Below, one piece after another: positions 47,465-62,726 of a stretch of 64,000 nt of DNA (positions within the stretch are counted from its first letter, which is position 1; every line of letters starts with the position of its first letter). The notes under the pieces were generated by a model. It was given only the letters and a program-made list of their open reading frames with translations. It was not told where the DNA came from and ran no database searches. The position numbers were made by a program, and so were the translations under genes. This stretch comes from Aquilaria yunnanensis (taxonomy: Eukaryota > Streptophyta > Magnoliopsida > Malvales > Thymelaeaceae), in the NCBI GenBank assembly GCA_039654915.1, contig CM077597.1, forward strand, positions 76,200,001 to 76,264,000, given 5' to 3'.

Positions 47465-50400
47465 TTAGGCGTAGAATTTTTTCAAGGCGTCTGAATGCCA
47501 AGTGTTTTTCAATTCTACGCCTTCGGCGTCGCCAAGCTTGTACACGCCTTTTCGTACTTCGGCGAGAACCAGATAAGGTCCTTCCCAATTTGCGCGAAGT
47601 ACTCCGTGAGATGGCCTTCGGGGTGCAAAGTCGGCCTTTCGGAGAACGAGGTCTCCTTTTTTGATTTCTTTTGGCCTGGCTTTTAAGTTGATAGCCGCGG
47701 CCACTCTTTGCTGGAAAGCTTTTCTTCTCAGCTCGGCTATTTCTCTGTGTTCGGCCACAAGGTCGAGCTTAGTTCTCAGACCGAGGTCGTTTCCGCCTTC
47801 ATCAAATACTTGCACCCGTATTGAAGGCTGAACTATCTCTATTGGGATAATGGCCTCTGTTCCGAAGACGAGTGAGAAGGGAGTTTCCCCTGTGGCTCTT
47901 CGTGGCGTCGTTCGGTAGCTCCACAATACACTTTGGAGTTCTCCTGGCCATTTCCCCTTGGCTTCCCCAAGTCTCTTTTTCAGGCCATCTTTTATGGTCC
48001 TGTTTGATACTTCCACCTGCCCATTGCTTTGGGGGTGAGCTACTGGGGCGAAGTGCATCTTTATTCCGAGGTCGCTGATGAATTCCTGGAATCCTTTGTC
48101 TATGAACTGGGATCCATTATCAGCTACTAGTACCCTCGGTATGCCAAATCTGCATACGATGTTCTTCCATACGAACTTCTGCACTTCTTTTGCCGAGATA
48201 GTTGCTAGTGGTTCTGCCTCTACCCACTTTGAGAAATAGTCCACTGCTACCACGCAGAATTTCACGCCTCCGGGCGCTGTGGGGAGTGGCCCAATAAGGT
48301 CTATACCCCAGACTGCGAAGGGCCAAGGATAGTCTGCCGACGTTACCATTTCCGAGGGTATCCTCTGGATTTTTGCATGTCTCTGGCAACTACCGCACTT
48401 CTGGACGAACTGCCTTGCGTCCTTTCTCAGGGTAGGCCAGAAGTATCCTTGGCGGAGTATCACTGCTGCAAGGGCATCAGTTCCAATGTGCGAGCCGCAC
48501 ATGCCTTCGTGAACTTCTTCGAGGACCATCTCAGTATCCTCTTCGCCCACACATCTCTGCAGCGGATTTGCATATCCTTGCCGATATAACTCTTCATCAA
48601 TCAGGAAGAATCTTCCGGCGCGTCTTCGCAGTCTTGCAGCATTGCCGGCGTCTTCGGGAAGCTCATTCTCTGCAAGGTATCTCTTTATGGGGTCCTTCTA
48701 CCCTGTTCCCGAGGTCGTTACGCTTAGCACGGAGATGCTTGGATGGTCTAGCACCTCGGTGTATGTTTTGGACTTCGCTAAGCAATCTGCCTCAGTGTTA
48801 TTCCGCCGGGGTACATTTTTGATCCGCACGGCGTCAAACTCTTGGATGAGTTTTGTTACCAGCTCGTGGTATTTTGCCAAGATTGGGTCCTTCGCCCCAT
48901 AATCTCCTGCCGTCTGCCGAACTACCAGCTGGGAATCGCTGTGAGCCCTTAAGTTTCTTACGCCAATCTTTCTGGCCAAGCGTAATCCCGCTATGAGGGC
49001 TTCATACTCAGCCACATTATTGGTGACGTTGAAGCTGAACTTGATAGCCTTCATCACCTCTAGGCCTTCGGGTCCTCTGATAACTATTCCAGCTCCCTGG
49101 TGTTCGGACCCCGAGGCTCCGTCAACATGCAAGGTCCATTCTGGCTCACCTTCTTTCGGATCTGGGTGGTTCTCCTCAGTGGTGGGTATTTCGGCGATAA
49201 AATCTGCCAATGCTTGGGCTTTTATGGCCTTACGAGGCTCATACGTGATTTCGTGTTCGCCAAGCTCTATGCACCACTTGGAGAGCCTTCCCGAATGATC
49301 AACTCTCTTCATAACATCCCGTAGTGGTAGACTACTTCGGACGATGATGGGGTGAGCCTGGAAATATGGTCGCAGTCTTCTTCCTGCAAGCACCAAGGCG
49401 TATATAGCTTTTTGAAGCAAAGGGTACCTGACTTCGGCACCATGCAGGGACTTGCTGACGTAGTAGACTGGCCATTGTTTCGGCCCTTCTTCTTTCACCA
49501 GGACCGAGCTCACGGCCTTTTCTGTGACGGCGAGGTACAGTACAAGGGGTTCTCCCTCCCGAGGTTGTCGCAGAGTCGGCAGGCTGGCCAGGTAGACTTT
49601 GAGTTCTTCCCAGGCCTTTTGGCAATCTTCATCCCAAGGACGATCATTTCTTCCGAGGTCTCCTTCCATCTTTGCTGCCTTTGTGAGGACTTTGAAGAAA
49701 GGTCTACACCTATCTCCGTATCTGGAAATAAACCTGCTCAGAGAGGTTATTCTTCCGGTTAGTCTCTGCACGTCTTTGACTGTGGCAGGAGTTCGGAACT
49801 CAAGCAGAGCCTTAATCTTCTCAGGATTGGCGTCGATGCCTCTTTTGGATACCATGTACCCAAGGAATTTTCCCGAGGTCACGCCGAAGATACACTTCTC
49901 GGGATTAAGGCGAATCCCGAAGGCTCTGAGCTTTTGGAAGGTTTCCTCCAAATCTGCAACGTGGTAGCCGGGCAGCTTGCTTTTGACTATCATATCATCA
50001 ACATATACCTCCATGTTTCTCCCCATTTGGTCCTTGAAGACCTTGTTCATCAGTCTCTGGTAGGTGGCTCCTGCATTTTTGAGCCCGAAGGGCATTCTGA
50101 CATAGCAGTACGTTCCTCCCTCGGTGATGAAGGCAGTTTTCTCTTCATCTTCGGGGTCCATCCTTATCTGATGGTAGCCGCTGAAGGCATCTAGAAAGCT
50201 CAGGAGCCCGTATTCGGCCGTTGAATCTACCAGTTGATCTATTGGCGGGAGGGGAAATGAGTCTTTCGGGCAAGCATCGTTCAAGTTTCTGAAATCAATG
50301 CACATCCGGAGTTTGCTGCTACCTTCTTTTGTGGCGATGACCACGTTGCTTAACCATTCGGGGTATTGTACCTCCCTGATAACTTCAGCATCCAATAGGC

Positions 50401-52762
50401 GCTGGACTTCGGTTTTCAAGAAGTTGCTTTTGTGGGCTGAGATGCTTCGTTTCTTTTGCCTGATAGGTTTTGCTTCCGGGCTTACTTTGAGGCTGTGCTG
50501 TATTATGCCAGGGTTCACTCCTGGCATGTCTTTCGGCGAGTAGGCAAACAGATCTTTATTTTTCAGCAGAAAGGATACAAGATTTTCCTTGTCACCTTTG
50601 GCCAAGCTCTTCCCTATTCGGGTAGATTGTCCTGGGACAAGATCTACTGCTTCCGTTTCTGCTTCTGCGGGATCTCCTTCTTTGCCTTTCTCCCGCACCT
50701 TTGCCTCCACCGTTTGTGTAGAGTTGTTTGCCGGAGCCTTTCGTGCTTTTACAAACACCTTTCTTACCTCGGCTTGGTCGATGAAGACCTCTGCATCTTC
50801 ATCCTTGGTGGCGAATGTGAGAGTCAAGTACTTCACATCGAGGTGAATGTGCAGGTTCCCCTGAGTCTGCCTTCCAAGGATGGAGTTGTACGAAGACGGG
50901 ACGTCCATGACGATGAATCTTGCCATTGTGGATGCGTACAACTCAGCTGCTCCGTCTACCGAAGTGCCTTTCATCATCAAGGGGAGGTCGATCCATCCGA
51001 GGACGGGTAGTTCGGATGGCCCAACGCCGAAGGTGGGCGTGATGACTGGTTTAAGCTCGCTGCTGGAGATGCCCAAGCTCGGCAGTAAGTGAGAGAATAG
51101 GACGTCAGCATTTGAGCCATCATCAAGCAACACTCTCTTGACGTCCCAGTTCCCTATTCTCGCCATTATCAGCAGCGGGTCGTCGTGGGGGAAGACGACG
51201 GTGGAGCCATCTTTGCGAGCCAGTTTCTTTGATGGACTTTGATACTCCATAACTACAATTTCTCTGGCCTTCCGCTTTCTTTCCGAGGATGGGAGCCCCG
51301 TGGTGATGGTTTGGATGACCCCTACTGGAGGTGGAAGGCGCCTTTTTGGACTTCTGTTTCTCCGCCTATCGGAGTCATAGTCCTCATTTTCGGCCCTCTC
51401 TTCCTCCTCTCTTCTGCCTTTTGGGGAGGGCATCCGCAGGTATTTGCGAAGTTGGCCCTGTTTGATCAGCGACTCTATGTACTTCTTCAGCTGGAAGCAG
51501 TCTTCGGTGTCATGACCGTGGTCGCGATGAAACCGGCAGAACTTCTTGGCATTCTTCTTATTATCGGCGGCCATGGCCTTTGGCCGCCGAATCTGCGTCC
51601 CTTGCCTTTCCAACGCCATGAGAATGTTGGTCCGTGTCGTGCTCAAGGGCGTGAAACTTTGAGGTTTCCTTCCTCGCATTCGTCGTGGTCGGCCTGTGTG
51701 TTCAGAAAGATGCCGAGCTTGCTGACTAGACCCTTCGGCGCGGTGATGATCAGACTTCGGCCCCGCCATCCTCAATTCCTCGGCTGTCATGTGCTGCTCT
51801 GCCCTTCAGTAAAATTCTCCGAGGGTCTCCGGGGGGTCCTTTGAGAACTCGTAGAACAGCTGTGAGTCACGCCGAAGGCCCCGTGTCATAGCGAGGATGC
51901 GGATTTCGGGCCGGAAGTCCGGGACGCTGAGTGCTTCCCTGTTGAATCGTTCGACATAGTCTCGGATTGTCTCTCCGTTTCTCTGCTCTATGTCGAACAT
52001 CTGTACAGGCATTTTGGCCGTCGGCCTGCTCCCAATGAACTACTGGGTGAAGGCTGTGGACAACTCCTGGAACTCAGTGATAGTCCCTGGGGGCAAGGAA
52101 TTGTACCATGCTGTTGCTGGGCCCGTGAGGGTGACTTCGAAGCATTTGCACATGGTAGCGTCATCAGCTCCGTGCATTATCATGCTCCGTCTGTACTTCG
52201 TCAGATGGGCCTGTGGATCAGTCCGGCCATCATAGATCTCCAGCCTAGGCACTCTGAAGTCGCCTGGCATAGCTGTCTCAACGACGGCGCGAATAAACGG
52301 GGAGTCATCTTCGCATAATGCCCCCGACAGCCTGTCCCAAACGGGTTTTCTGGTCACTTGCTTCTCCACTCTGTCTAGCCGTGCCAATATCCTTTCCATA
52401 AGCGCAGTGGCGCTAGGACCATTTTCGCGGGAGGGAGATCGACGGCGCCTCTTTGGGGAGCGAGTTCGGCGCGGAGGAGTCAGGGACCTCGCCTCGGGCG
52501 ACGAACTGCTTCGCTGTGAGACTCTCGGTCGCTTGGACCCAGTTTGTCCCACAGGCCGTTTCCCGAGGGCTATATCTTCTGTGGATGATTCTCTGCGAGG
52601 CTCTCCACTTCCTGAACTACGGTATGTAGACTTGGTGCTTCTCTCCCGAGGGCGTGCTGATGTGGAGGGTTTCTGGGCCTGTGACTGCTGTGGCCATCTT
52701 CGGTCGATCTGCTGAGTCATTTCAGCAACGACCGAGCGCTGAAAGTCCCTCAAGAAGCTCAT
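47465..52762 (-). pseudogene. Tat gag-pol polyprotein, single frame with three stops
   Basis: The likely gag start is MSFLRDFQ at 52,762. The same frame also runs open upstream through the primer site into the LTR. Domains on the minus strand: gag core (ending near 51,800); CRFHRDHGHDTEDC finger (near 51,540); protease with DDGSNADVL (near 51,130); reverse transcriptase with MCIDFRNLND and VYVDDMIVKS (near 50,000); first RNase H; second RNase H (LHVDGASGSEHQGAG, near 49,130; LRAHSDSQLVV); integrase with HEGMCGSHIG, CGSCQ, WGIDLIGPLP, ADNGSQF and SNGQVE. Stops are TAG at 52,040-52,042, TGA at 51,806-51,808 and TAG at 48,698-48,700, with no frameshift (all pieces share one frame). Catalytic motifs are all present. 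Confidence 0.93.
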
Positions 52763-52910
52763 GGTGATTACCAGAGGGCGGTCTTCCTCGGGCGTAAAAG
52801 TCTCTGAGAGTGTCTGCTCAGCGGCCGGTTGTATCTCAGGCACGGACGAGGACCTTGGGAGTCCCTTGTCCTTAGAACGCCCAGTCTCAACGACGGCGAT
52901 TTGCGAGCGG

Positions 52911-52929
52911 GTTCCCACAGACGGCGCCA
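52911..52929 (-). promoter_or_regulatory. Primer binding site of the Tat element
   Basis: Read on the minus strand, TGGCGCCGTCTGTGGGAAC lies two bases after the LTR end. The first nine or ten bases match the complement of the 3' end of tRNA-Asp, and the rest departs from it. This TGGCGCCGTCTGTGGG form is common in Tat elements. Confidence 0.75.
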
Positions 52930-52931
52930 AA

Positions 52932-53798
52932 TGATGGCCTGGGGCCTCATCGTTGTGAGTCATGATGACTGTTGAGGAGACTTCTAGGAGGAAGAACGTC
53001 TGGAAGGAGGATCGCCCCAAGGAGAGTACCTGAAAAGCTGGTAAACAGGGTTAGGAGGCCCCCGGAGTGTTTTTCTGGGGGGGGAGCCTCCGACGCCCAA
53101 GTCAATGGTGGCCGGAAAAAGGAGAAAGTCACTCGCTCAAAGAGAAAGGCAGAAAAGTCTCGCCTGGTATTTTCTCAGAGTGTGGGAGCTATATCTCCGG
53201 CCAACCAACCTCCTGTCAAGTATTTATTTCCTGTATATATAGGAAAACCTAGCCCGTTCAGATCATGACACGTGTGCGGTCGGATGCTCCTGAACTTCTG
53301 GGCGTAGGGGACAGATAGTTGGTAACCAGATGGCCTCGAGCCTTGTGCTGAGACGGGCCATGATGTGATTCTGATGGCGTCTGCACGTCAGGGCGGCTTT
53401 TTACGTCTGTGGTGGGACGTGTCAGAGGCTTCCTTAAATGCTTCCATAAATGCTCCTGCCGTACTCCCGAGGTCCCTAGGCGGGGTCGTCCTCTAGTTCG
53501 GACAGAGCCTCTTCGGGAAGCATACCCTCAGTTCGGGGGTTCCCAGTTCCAAGGGGTTCCGCCTTCGGGGATATCATGTTCGGGCAGCAATGTCTGGTGC
53601 CACTTTTCCGAAGGCGCGCTGTTCACAACCTTGGGGGGCTAATAGAGTCCTCAAGTTTTACTGGCGTGCCGAGGCTCGGAGCTCTCCGGCTATCTCCCGA
53701 GGTGCATGATTCCACCTGTTCCCGGGAAGCGCCAGTTCTTCTGGCCATTGTTGTGGCAGGGTGTTCGGCCAGATTGAGGCGATAGCCTTTGGCTATCA
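52932..53798 (-). repeat. 5' LTR of the Tat element
   Basis: 867 bp, about 2% different from the 3' LTR by my hand count. It lies at the right because the element is on the minus strand. Frames inside mirror those of the other LTR and are not genes. Confidence 0.95.
53233..53242 (-). promoter_or_regulatory. TATA box of the Tat 5' LTR
   Basis: Reads CTATATATAC on the minus strand. A CACGTG motif (G-box core) lies about 27 bases upstream at 53,269-53,274, suggesting possible bZIP/bHLH control. This is inference from motif and spacing. Confidence 0.6.
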
Positions 53799-55980
53799 GT
53801 AGGGACGAATTGAATATAACGGAAAGGCTGGGAAAGGCCATCTAATTATATCCGTGAAGAAACCAGGAGCGGCATAATACCAAATTTGGTCCTAAATTTT
53901 TAAGCATGTTACAAATAAATTCAAATTTACTGGTTAGTACAAAGTGGGCACTGAGCATGTGACTTTTTAAAGTAATGCGGTGGGTGATAATTAACCCCAC
54001 CCGGCCACTTTCTTCTTCATTTAACCACCCGAGACTCGGCCCCTCTCTGCCAAACCACCAGGAAAACGGCATGGATGAAGGGATGAAGCTTTTGTCAAGC
54101 CAAATTAACCATAAATCAAGAAAAATTTGTGGATAGAAGCTAGAATTTCTTGTCTATTGTTCAAGCAAGTTCTAATTTTTATCTCCCTATTTTCAAGCTT
54201 CATTTCAATCTTGTAGTTGCTGCAAATGGTTATTACGTTGGGTGCCTTGATGCTTGTTAAGAGAAAATAAGCAAGAGAAGCTTGGAAATCAAGCTTGTAA
54301 AAGAAAGAGCTTTAGGTACGGTTAATTTTGGAATAATAAGATCTACCGGTTCTCTATTTAATTCTAGCTTTCAATTGGTTTATTTTGGATTGAATTGAGT
54401 GTGTTTAAACTGATTTCCATTAGCTAGCAAAGAAGAACAAAGGATTTGTTGCTTAAAAATGGTATTACGGGCCGGTTGAATAAATTCGTGAAAAAAGGGT
54501 TAAATTAATCATTTAAACCACAGTGAGAATTGTTAATTATTGGTCTAAGGAATGGTTTTTCTTATTATTAAATAATAAATTATAGGTAATTACTCAAGCT
54601 ACTATAAGAAGACCCTAGGATAGACTAGAACCGAGACAAAAGGCTAAATAGTTGAAGCTTGCAAACTAAGTTATCTAAGATAAGGATTATTTAATTTGTA
54701 TGCTTATGTGTTAAATAAATTTGGCTATGATACTTGTATATCAAGTGGCCAAATTATTGATAAATTTAACAAGCATATGATTTGAGTATTGATGGCTATT
54801 TAAGAAGCTTATATGATTGGGTTTGGCAACCTGCCAAACTCTGAAGTGCATGTGAAGTGTGTATGTGCATACTTGTAAACTTATATCGGACCTTAATATG
54901 GTCTAATTTATGAAGAGTATGATGGTTTGAGAACCTAAGATACCTAAGTTCACCATGATGGACCAAGGCTTGGGTGAACCTATGAGGGGGAGGTGTCCTT
55001 AACCACTCACAAAATCTTGGAACACTAGCATGAACATATGCATTTAAATAAGCAAATAGTTCAGTCCTGTACATAAAATAAGGGATATTGGCAAATACCA
55101 AGAAGCTTTGTATGCACAAGTTGGACTTGTCAATTGCAGGACAAATGGGTAATGGGTAAAGGAATTGCGGGAATTAGTTACTCCTATAATTATTGGCCAA
55201 TAATACGAATTCATAACACTACGATTTGAGCTCACGTGTACTAAGCATATATTGACATCCTTGTGGATATTATACATGGTCCTATATGATTATTTTTCAT
55301 GTAGGTTACAACCCTTATTGGGAACCTCTGGTTCTTACACCCCTTACATGTTTTATATGTAGATACTAGTACATCTTGGGCTAACAACCAATAGAAGGAA
55401 AAGTTGTTAATATTTTGGGACCAGGTGTGCATAAGTTAATTATTATTGTACATTGTTGTTATGTTTCTTTCTTGTAGGTTCCTAGTTACTTGGAATACTA
55501 ACTTACTGGCCTTTGTTGTACAGAGGCAAGGAGCAGGGGATACCTGAACATTATAGTGATCCCTTATGGCAGTGTAATTTAGGTAGGATTGGATCCCAAG
55601 ATTCTCAGTGTGTAACATATGTATAACACTTTTTTGTATGATGTATATATGTGTGCAGAAGTTATGCCTCTGGTAAATGCTATGGAACTATTGGTGATGT
55701 TCCTTAGTAGCTTGTATAGATTCACAATACATAACAGTATGTTTTATATGAATGTATGTTTTGAAATGCTGGCCAACTGCACCAAGCATATATTATTTTT
55801 ATGGTCATTGACCTACAGCCATAGTGAGGCGTAGTATAAAACAGTAATGCATTAAGGATTTAATCAATTAGCAGACCCATTAAGGAGTAATTTGCGCAGA
55901 CTTAGCACTAAATTAGTGTAAGGTTCCTAGGATCCTATACGACTAAGATAGGATTAAGGGTAAAAGCCTGTGACACGTCC

Positions 55981-57635
55981 CCCATTTCTAAGTCAATTTG
56001 CAAAGCTGTCAAAAACCATGTCCATGAAATCCTATCTCCACCTCCGCTATAACCCAAGCTATGGGGTATATTTGGTCATTAACATCTTGACCAATGGTAG
56101 ATAATAGCTCACCCTTCACTGCATATTTCAAGAAACAACCATCAACTCCAAAAATCTTTTTGCATCCTAATAGAAAGCCCTTCTTACAAGCTTCAAAACA
56201 TATATATATTCAGTTGAATATAGCATAAAACACATCTGGTGTTGGTAAAAAATCCAACAACACAGTGCTCCATGGATTTGTCCTCAATAACTCTTCAACA
56301 TAGTCCTTAAGAAGTCTATATTCATGGACTATGTTGCCATCCATCTCCTATCTCACAATAAGTTTTTCCCTTTTAACCATGAACTTGCTGACTTTCAACC
56401 TTAGCTCATTTTTTTACTTTCTTTTTCAACTCCTGTAACTTCATCCTTGGTTGACTTCTCATAACATCCTGGTACTTATGAGTAATATATATTGCTGTAC
56501 TAATCTCAATTTGAATGCTTGATTACATGTGTGCGCCTTACTGATGCATTTAATTTGGAACTAATCAAGTCTTCTGGAATATGAAGCCCAAATTCTAAAT
56601 GAGCAACTAGTTCCACATTTTACACCAACTTTCTTCCTGTCACTAATCTTGAACCACAAGTCTCTATGGTGGGAAACTGCATACTCAGTACAAGCCTCCT
56701 TAAATTGTTTTAAATCATCAAATCTTAACCTTGCCTCGAAAACAGGAGGCATTACTCTAGCGTCATACTTGGGGAACTTACTTCTCCTAAAGCTGGTATT
56801 TTGTTCACCTTCACCATCATCAGCATCATTACTTGATCCCACATCCCCAGCATCATCTGACTCAAGGTAATCAGTATGATCTCCATCACTTCCATTTCGA
56901 ACATCAACTTCATTAACTTTAGCATCAATTTCATTATCATCTAATTCTTCATCATTTGAAGGGATGGAATCCTTATCGTCAGAATTCTCATCCGCTTGAT
57001 CACCATCTTCAGTTTTCTTCATCTCTACAAACTTATCAAAAAAAATTTTAAGATTAGCTCGAGCAACTCTCACCTCCTTATCCAACTCGTCAGTTCTTGT
57101 CTTATAAACACACCATCAACCTCATTATGGAAACTTTCACTTTTTTTCCCCTCACTAGTCTCTTTATTTCCCTATCTTTTTCCACCCACATCTTCTTCAT
57201 TTGGACATTCGGTTACCTCATCCAAGGTTTTGTCTCCTATAATATCTTCTATTGGGCCAAGATCAACTATGACCTCTGTTTGCCCTGCATATCTCTGCAT
57301 GTTGCCTACATTGCTTGAACTATCAGCCTCATTATGCTTTATATGGAAGTGGCATTGCCCTTTTTCACCCAGTAACTGCAATGCTTCAATCACTGAATCC
57401 ATATTACATATAAGCTTAACATCTTCATAATCTTTCAAAAGAGTCCAACTTTTCTATTGATACCCATTATGGAACCCACGATCACAAATGAAGCTCACAA
57501 ATGAATGCCAATTAGTCCAGTACTTAGAACTAACAACCCCTTCCTCCCTTCCCCCTCATATCTAAAAGGAAAATATCTAAACCTCCCTCCATAATGGAAT
57601 GTATATTTGAACATCATATTTACATCATCTGCCAT
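55981..57635 (-). pseudogene. Mutator-like transposase, N-terminal piece
   Basis: The start is MADDVNMMFKYTFHYGGRF at 57,635. An acidic stretch follows (about 57,085-56,780, DDGEGEQ and similar). The MuDR DNA-binding-type domain is at about 56,770-56,561 (FEARLRFDDLKQFKEACTEY; KVGVKCGTSCSFRIWASY). Then come KYQDVMRSQPRMKLQEL and the first part of the DDE core with FGVDGCFLK and GELLSTIGQDVNDQIYPIAW, ending LQIDLEMGD at 55,981. The frame is broken several times. The gene continues at 42,404 once the solo LTR is removed. No clear terminal inverted repeats were found. Confidence 0.85.
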
Positions 57636-58169
57636 CCTACACATACAAAACAACATTTTCAAATTTTGACAAATAATACCTATAACACTTGTTATGCATA
57701 AACTACAATTTCTAGCTCTTTGCACCCTGCCAAAATATAGGGGATTGCGACATTCAAATGACAAAAACCAAAACCTCTCTACACCCTACCCCAAACAAAA
57801 CATAAAAAACCCTTCCAAACCCTTTAAAAATAGAAACTCCTTACTCAACAATCAAGTGTACCTAATTTCTGAACCAACGATATTTCCTTTTCTTTTCCAC
57901 AAAGATCACTCCGATTCATTGATCCTTCATTCTGAAGTTGAAAATTTTACTCATTTGCCTATCGTCTTCTTTCCCTTGAACTAGCCAAACAAACCCAATA
58001 ACACTCTGGAGTTTCTTTTCCTCTTTTTGGTGGGTTAGCAAGTATGATGTGGCATTTTGTCGTGTCATCTTTCCACATCATCCATGACTTGTCCACTTCC
58101 ACATTATGTGGCAACATTAACGGTGTAATGGTATATATGGTCCAATGGTCTAACATTGGTATGTTATTT

Positions 58170-58200
58170 AGTACTCCCTCCGTCCTAATATTTTTGCTCC
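58170..58200. mobile_element. Single Stowaway-like terminus
   Basis: TACTCCCTCCGTCCTAATAT matches the common plant MITE end. No matching opposite end was found in the next 400 bases, so this is a fragment or the end of a badly decayed MITE. The 57,640-58,170 stretch holds no gene I can support. Confidence 0.45.
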
Positions 58201-58334
58201 ATTTCTTTTTTCACGCAAACCATTCTGTTAATATATTGTTGGCTTTATCACTTATCATTTCCTTCCATTTTCCCCATTTTCCTCTTACCAATGAGAATTT
58301 TGGTTTCAAACCATACATTGGATTGTTGTTGCAG

Positions 58335-58590
58335 AATGACGAAAAACATCAATGCAGTGAAACAGGCTATCGTATTCCTCTGAAATGTGCAGAAGTTCAA
58401 GAAAATCTGAAGGATGCCAATGGGGAGAAGACTCAGAAAAGTAGATCTTCTCTTGAGACCTTACTTGGCAATCTAGCTTCAATGAACCACAGGATCTTGG
58501 AGGGTAATACATCTCAGGAGGGTTACATTACTTACAGGAGCTATATACCGGCCGTTAATGAAGAAAAGATTTCAGTATTGGGTTTTGAGG
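58335..58590 (+). pseudogene. Isolated coding exon of an unrecognised gene
   Basis: It is bounded by a TTGTTGTTGCAG acceptor and a GTATGT donor, with an open frame of 85 codons (NDEKHQCSETGYRIPLKC near the start; YITYRSYIPAVNEEKISVLG near the end). The composition and clean splice signals look like a real internal exon. I could not assign a family, and no partner exons are visible upstream or down to 61 kb. It may be a gene fragment, captured or left by deletion. Confidence 0.5.
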
Positions 58591-62162
<3,572 letters not shown>

Positions 62163-62726
62163 AAACGGCAGAAAGCATTGCATCTTCTGGGTGGTGTGAA
62201 CTCGCAGAAAATCATCGAAAACTCAAAACAGATCAGTTCAACTTCGTTTTATTTATGCCGAATGGTTGTTGTCTCAAAGGTGCAAAGTCAGTCAGCAGGT
62301 TCAGGTGGCCGGTGTGTTGCAGGATGGTGAGTTATAGCTAGTTGTTTGTTGGATCTAGGTCATCATAATTTATTATGCCCTTCTGTTCCTTTGACGAACA
62401 TTGGGTTGATAAGCTATTTCGGCGCCCTGAACAGATCTTGTAACTTTAATTCTTTATTCCACTACAAATCAAATTGAACTGTTTCAGTGATTGTTCTATT
62501 TTGGTATAGGGTTTTTAAGAAGATATATTTCTAAATGCAAATTAAAAGGAACTTATTTAAGCGATTTAAAAGACAAATTAAGAAGTTAATTAATTGATAA
62601 CACTGTATTACACGTAAACGGGAAGCTGATCGGATACTAATTATTACTTCTATCTATCTATCTATGTATGCTTGTCTTGTACGTACAAGTCGAATCATTC
62701 AAGTGAGTTGCTCGACCGGTAATCAA
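62163..62726. other. Intergenic stretch between kinesin fragment and LEA_2 gene
   Basis: Probably the old 3' untranslated part of the kinesin gene (to about 62,500) and the 3' flank of the minus-strand gene. No further gene or clear repeat is visible, apart from a short TCTA run at 62,649-62,664. Confidence 0.5.

Larger units (their letters stand above)
42741..53798 (-). mobile_element. Young Ty3/gypsy retrotransposon, Tat lineage, with an antisense gene
   Basis: 11,058 bp, TSD GTAGG at 42,736-42,740 and 53,799-53,803, two 867-bp LTRs. By my count these differ at about 17 positions (about 2%), so the insertion is recent on an evolutionary scale. On the minus strand: 5' LTR (right), primer site, gag, protease, reverse transcriptase, two RNase H domains, integrase, a tandem-repeat spacer, then 3' LTR (left). 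On the plus strand a spliced gene lies between integrase and 3' LTR. A second, archaeal-type RNase H and extra open frames are known marks of Tat elements. Gag-pol is one continuous frame broken only by three stops. Confidence 0.95.
42405..55975. mobile_element. Solo LTR (~2.5 kb) split by the Tat element
   Basis: It starts TGTGACAGCT at 42,405 and ends CCTGTGACA at 55,975. TSD CGTCC lies at 42,400-42,404 and 55,976-55,980. Removing the nested element (42,741-53,798 with one TSD copy) leaves about 2.5 kb (42,405-42,740 plus 53,804-55,975) with no coding region. Its ends resemble gypsy chromovirus LTRs, but it is not the same family as 8,178. Short frames in 53,804-55,975 are not supported as genes. 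The insertion falls in the Mutator-like transposase gene. Confidence 0.85.

Noticed and set aside
46879..47664. 261-codon plus-strand open frame
   Set aside because: It runs through the tandem repeats and the reverse of integrase; no domain, and the repeats explain its length.
52932..53020. Gag start at the ATG inside the LTR
   Set aside because: The frame is open across the LTR end and primer site, but that ATG lies downstream of the LTR TATA only by chance reading of repeat sequence; MSFLRDFQ at 52,762 is a more usual start. The alternative cannot be excluded.
32940..58160. Terminal inverted repeats for the split MULE
   Set aside because: GTGGTCAATTTGGTATTTAA near 32,957 and GGACCATATATACCATTAC (reverse) near 58,140 share only weak similarity, so I do not set element ends.
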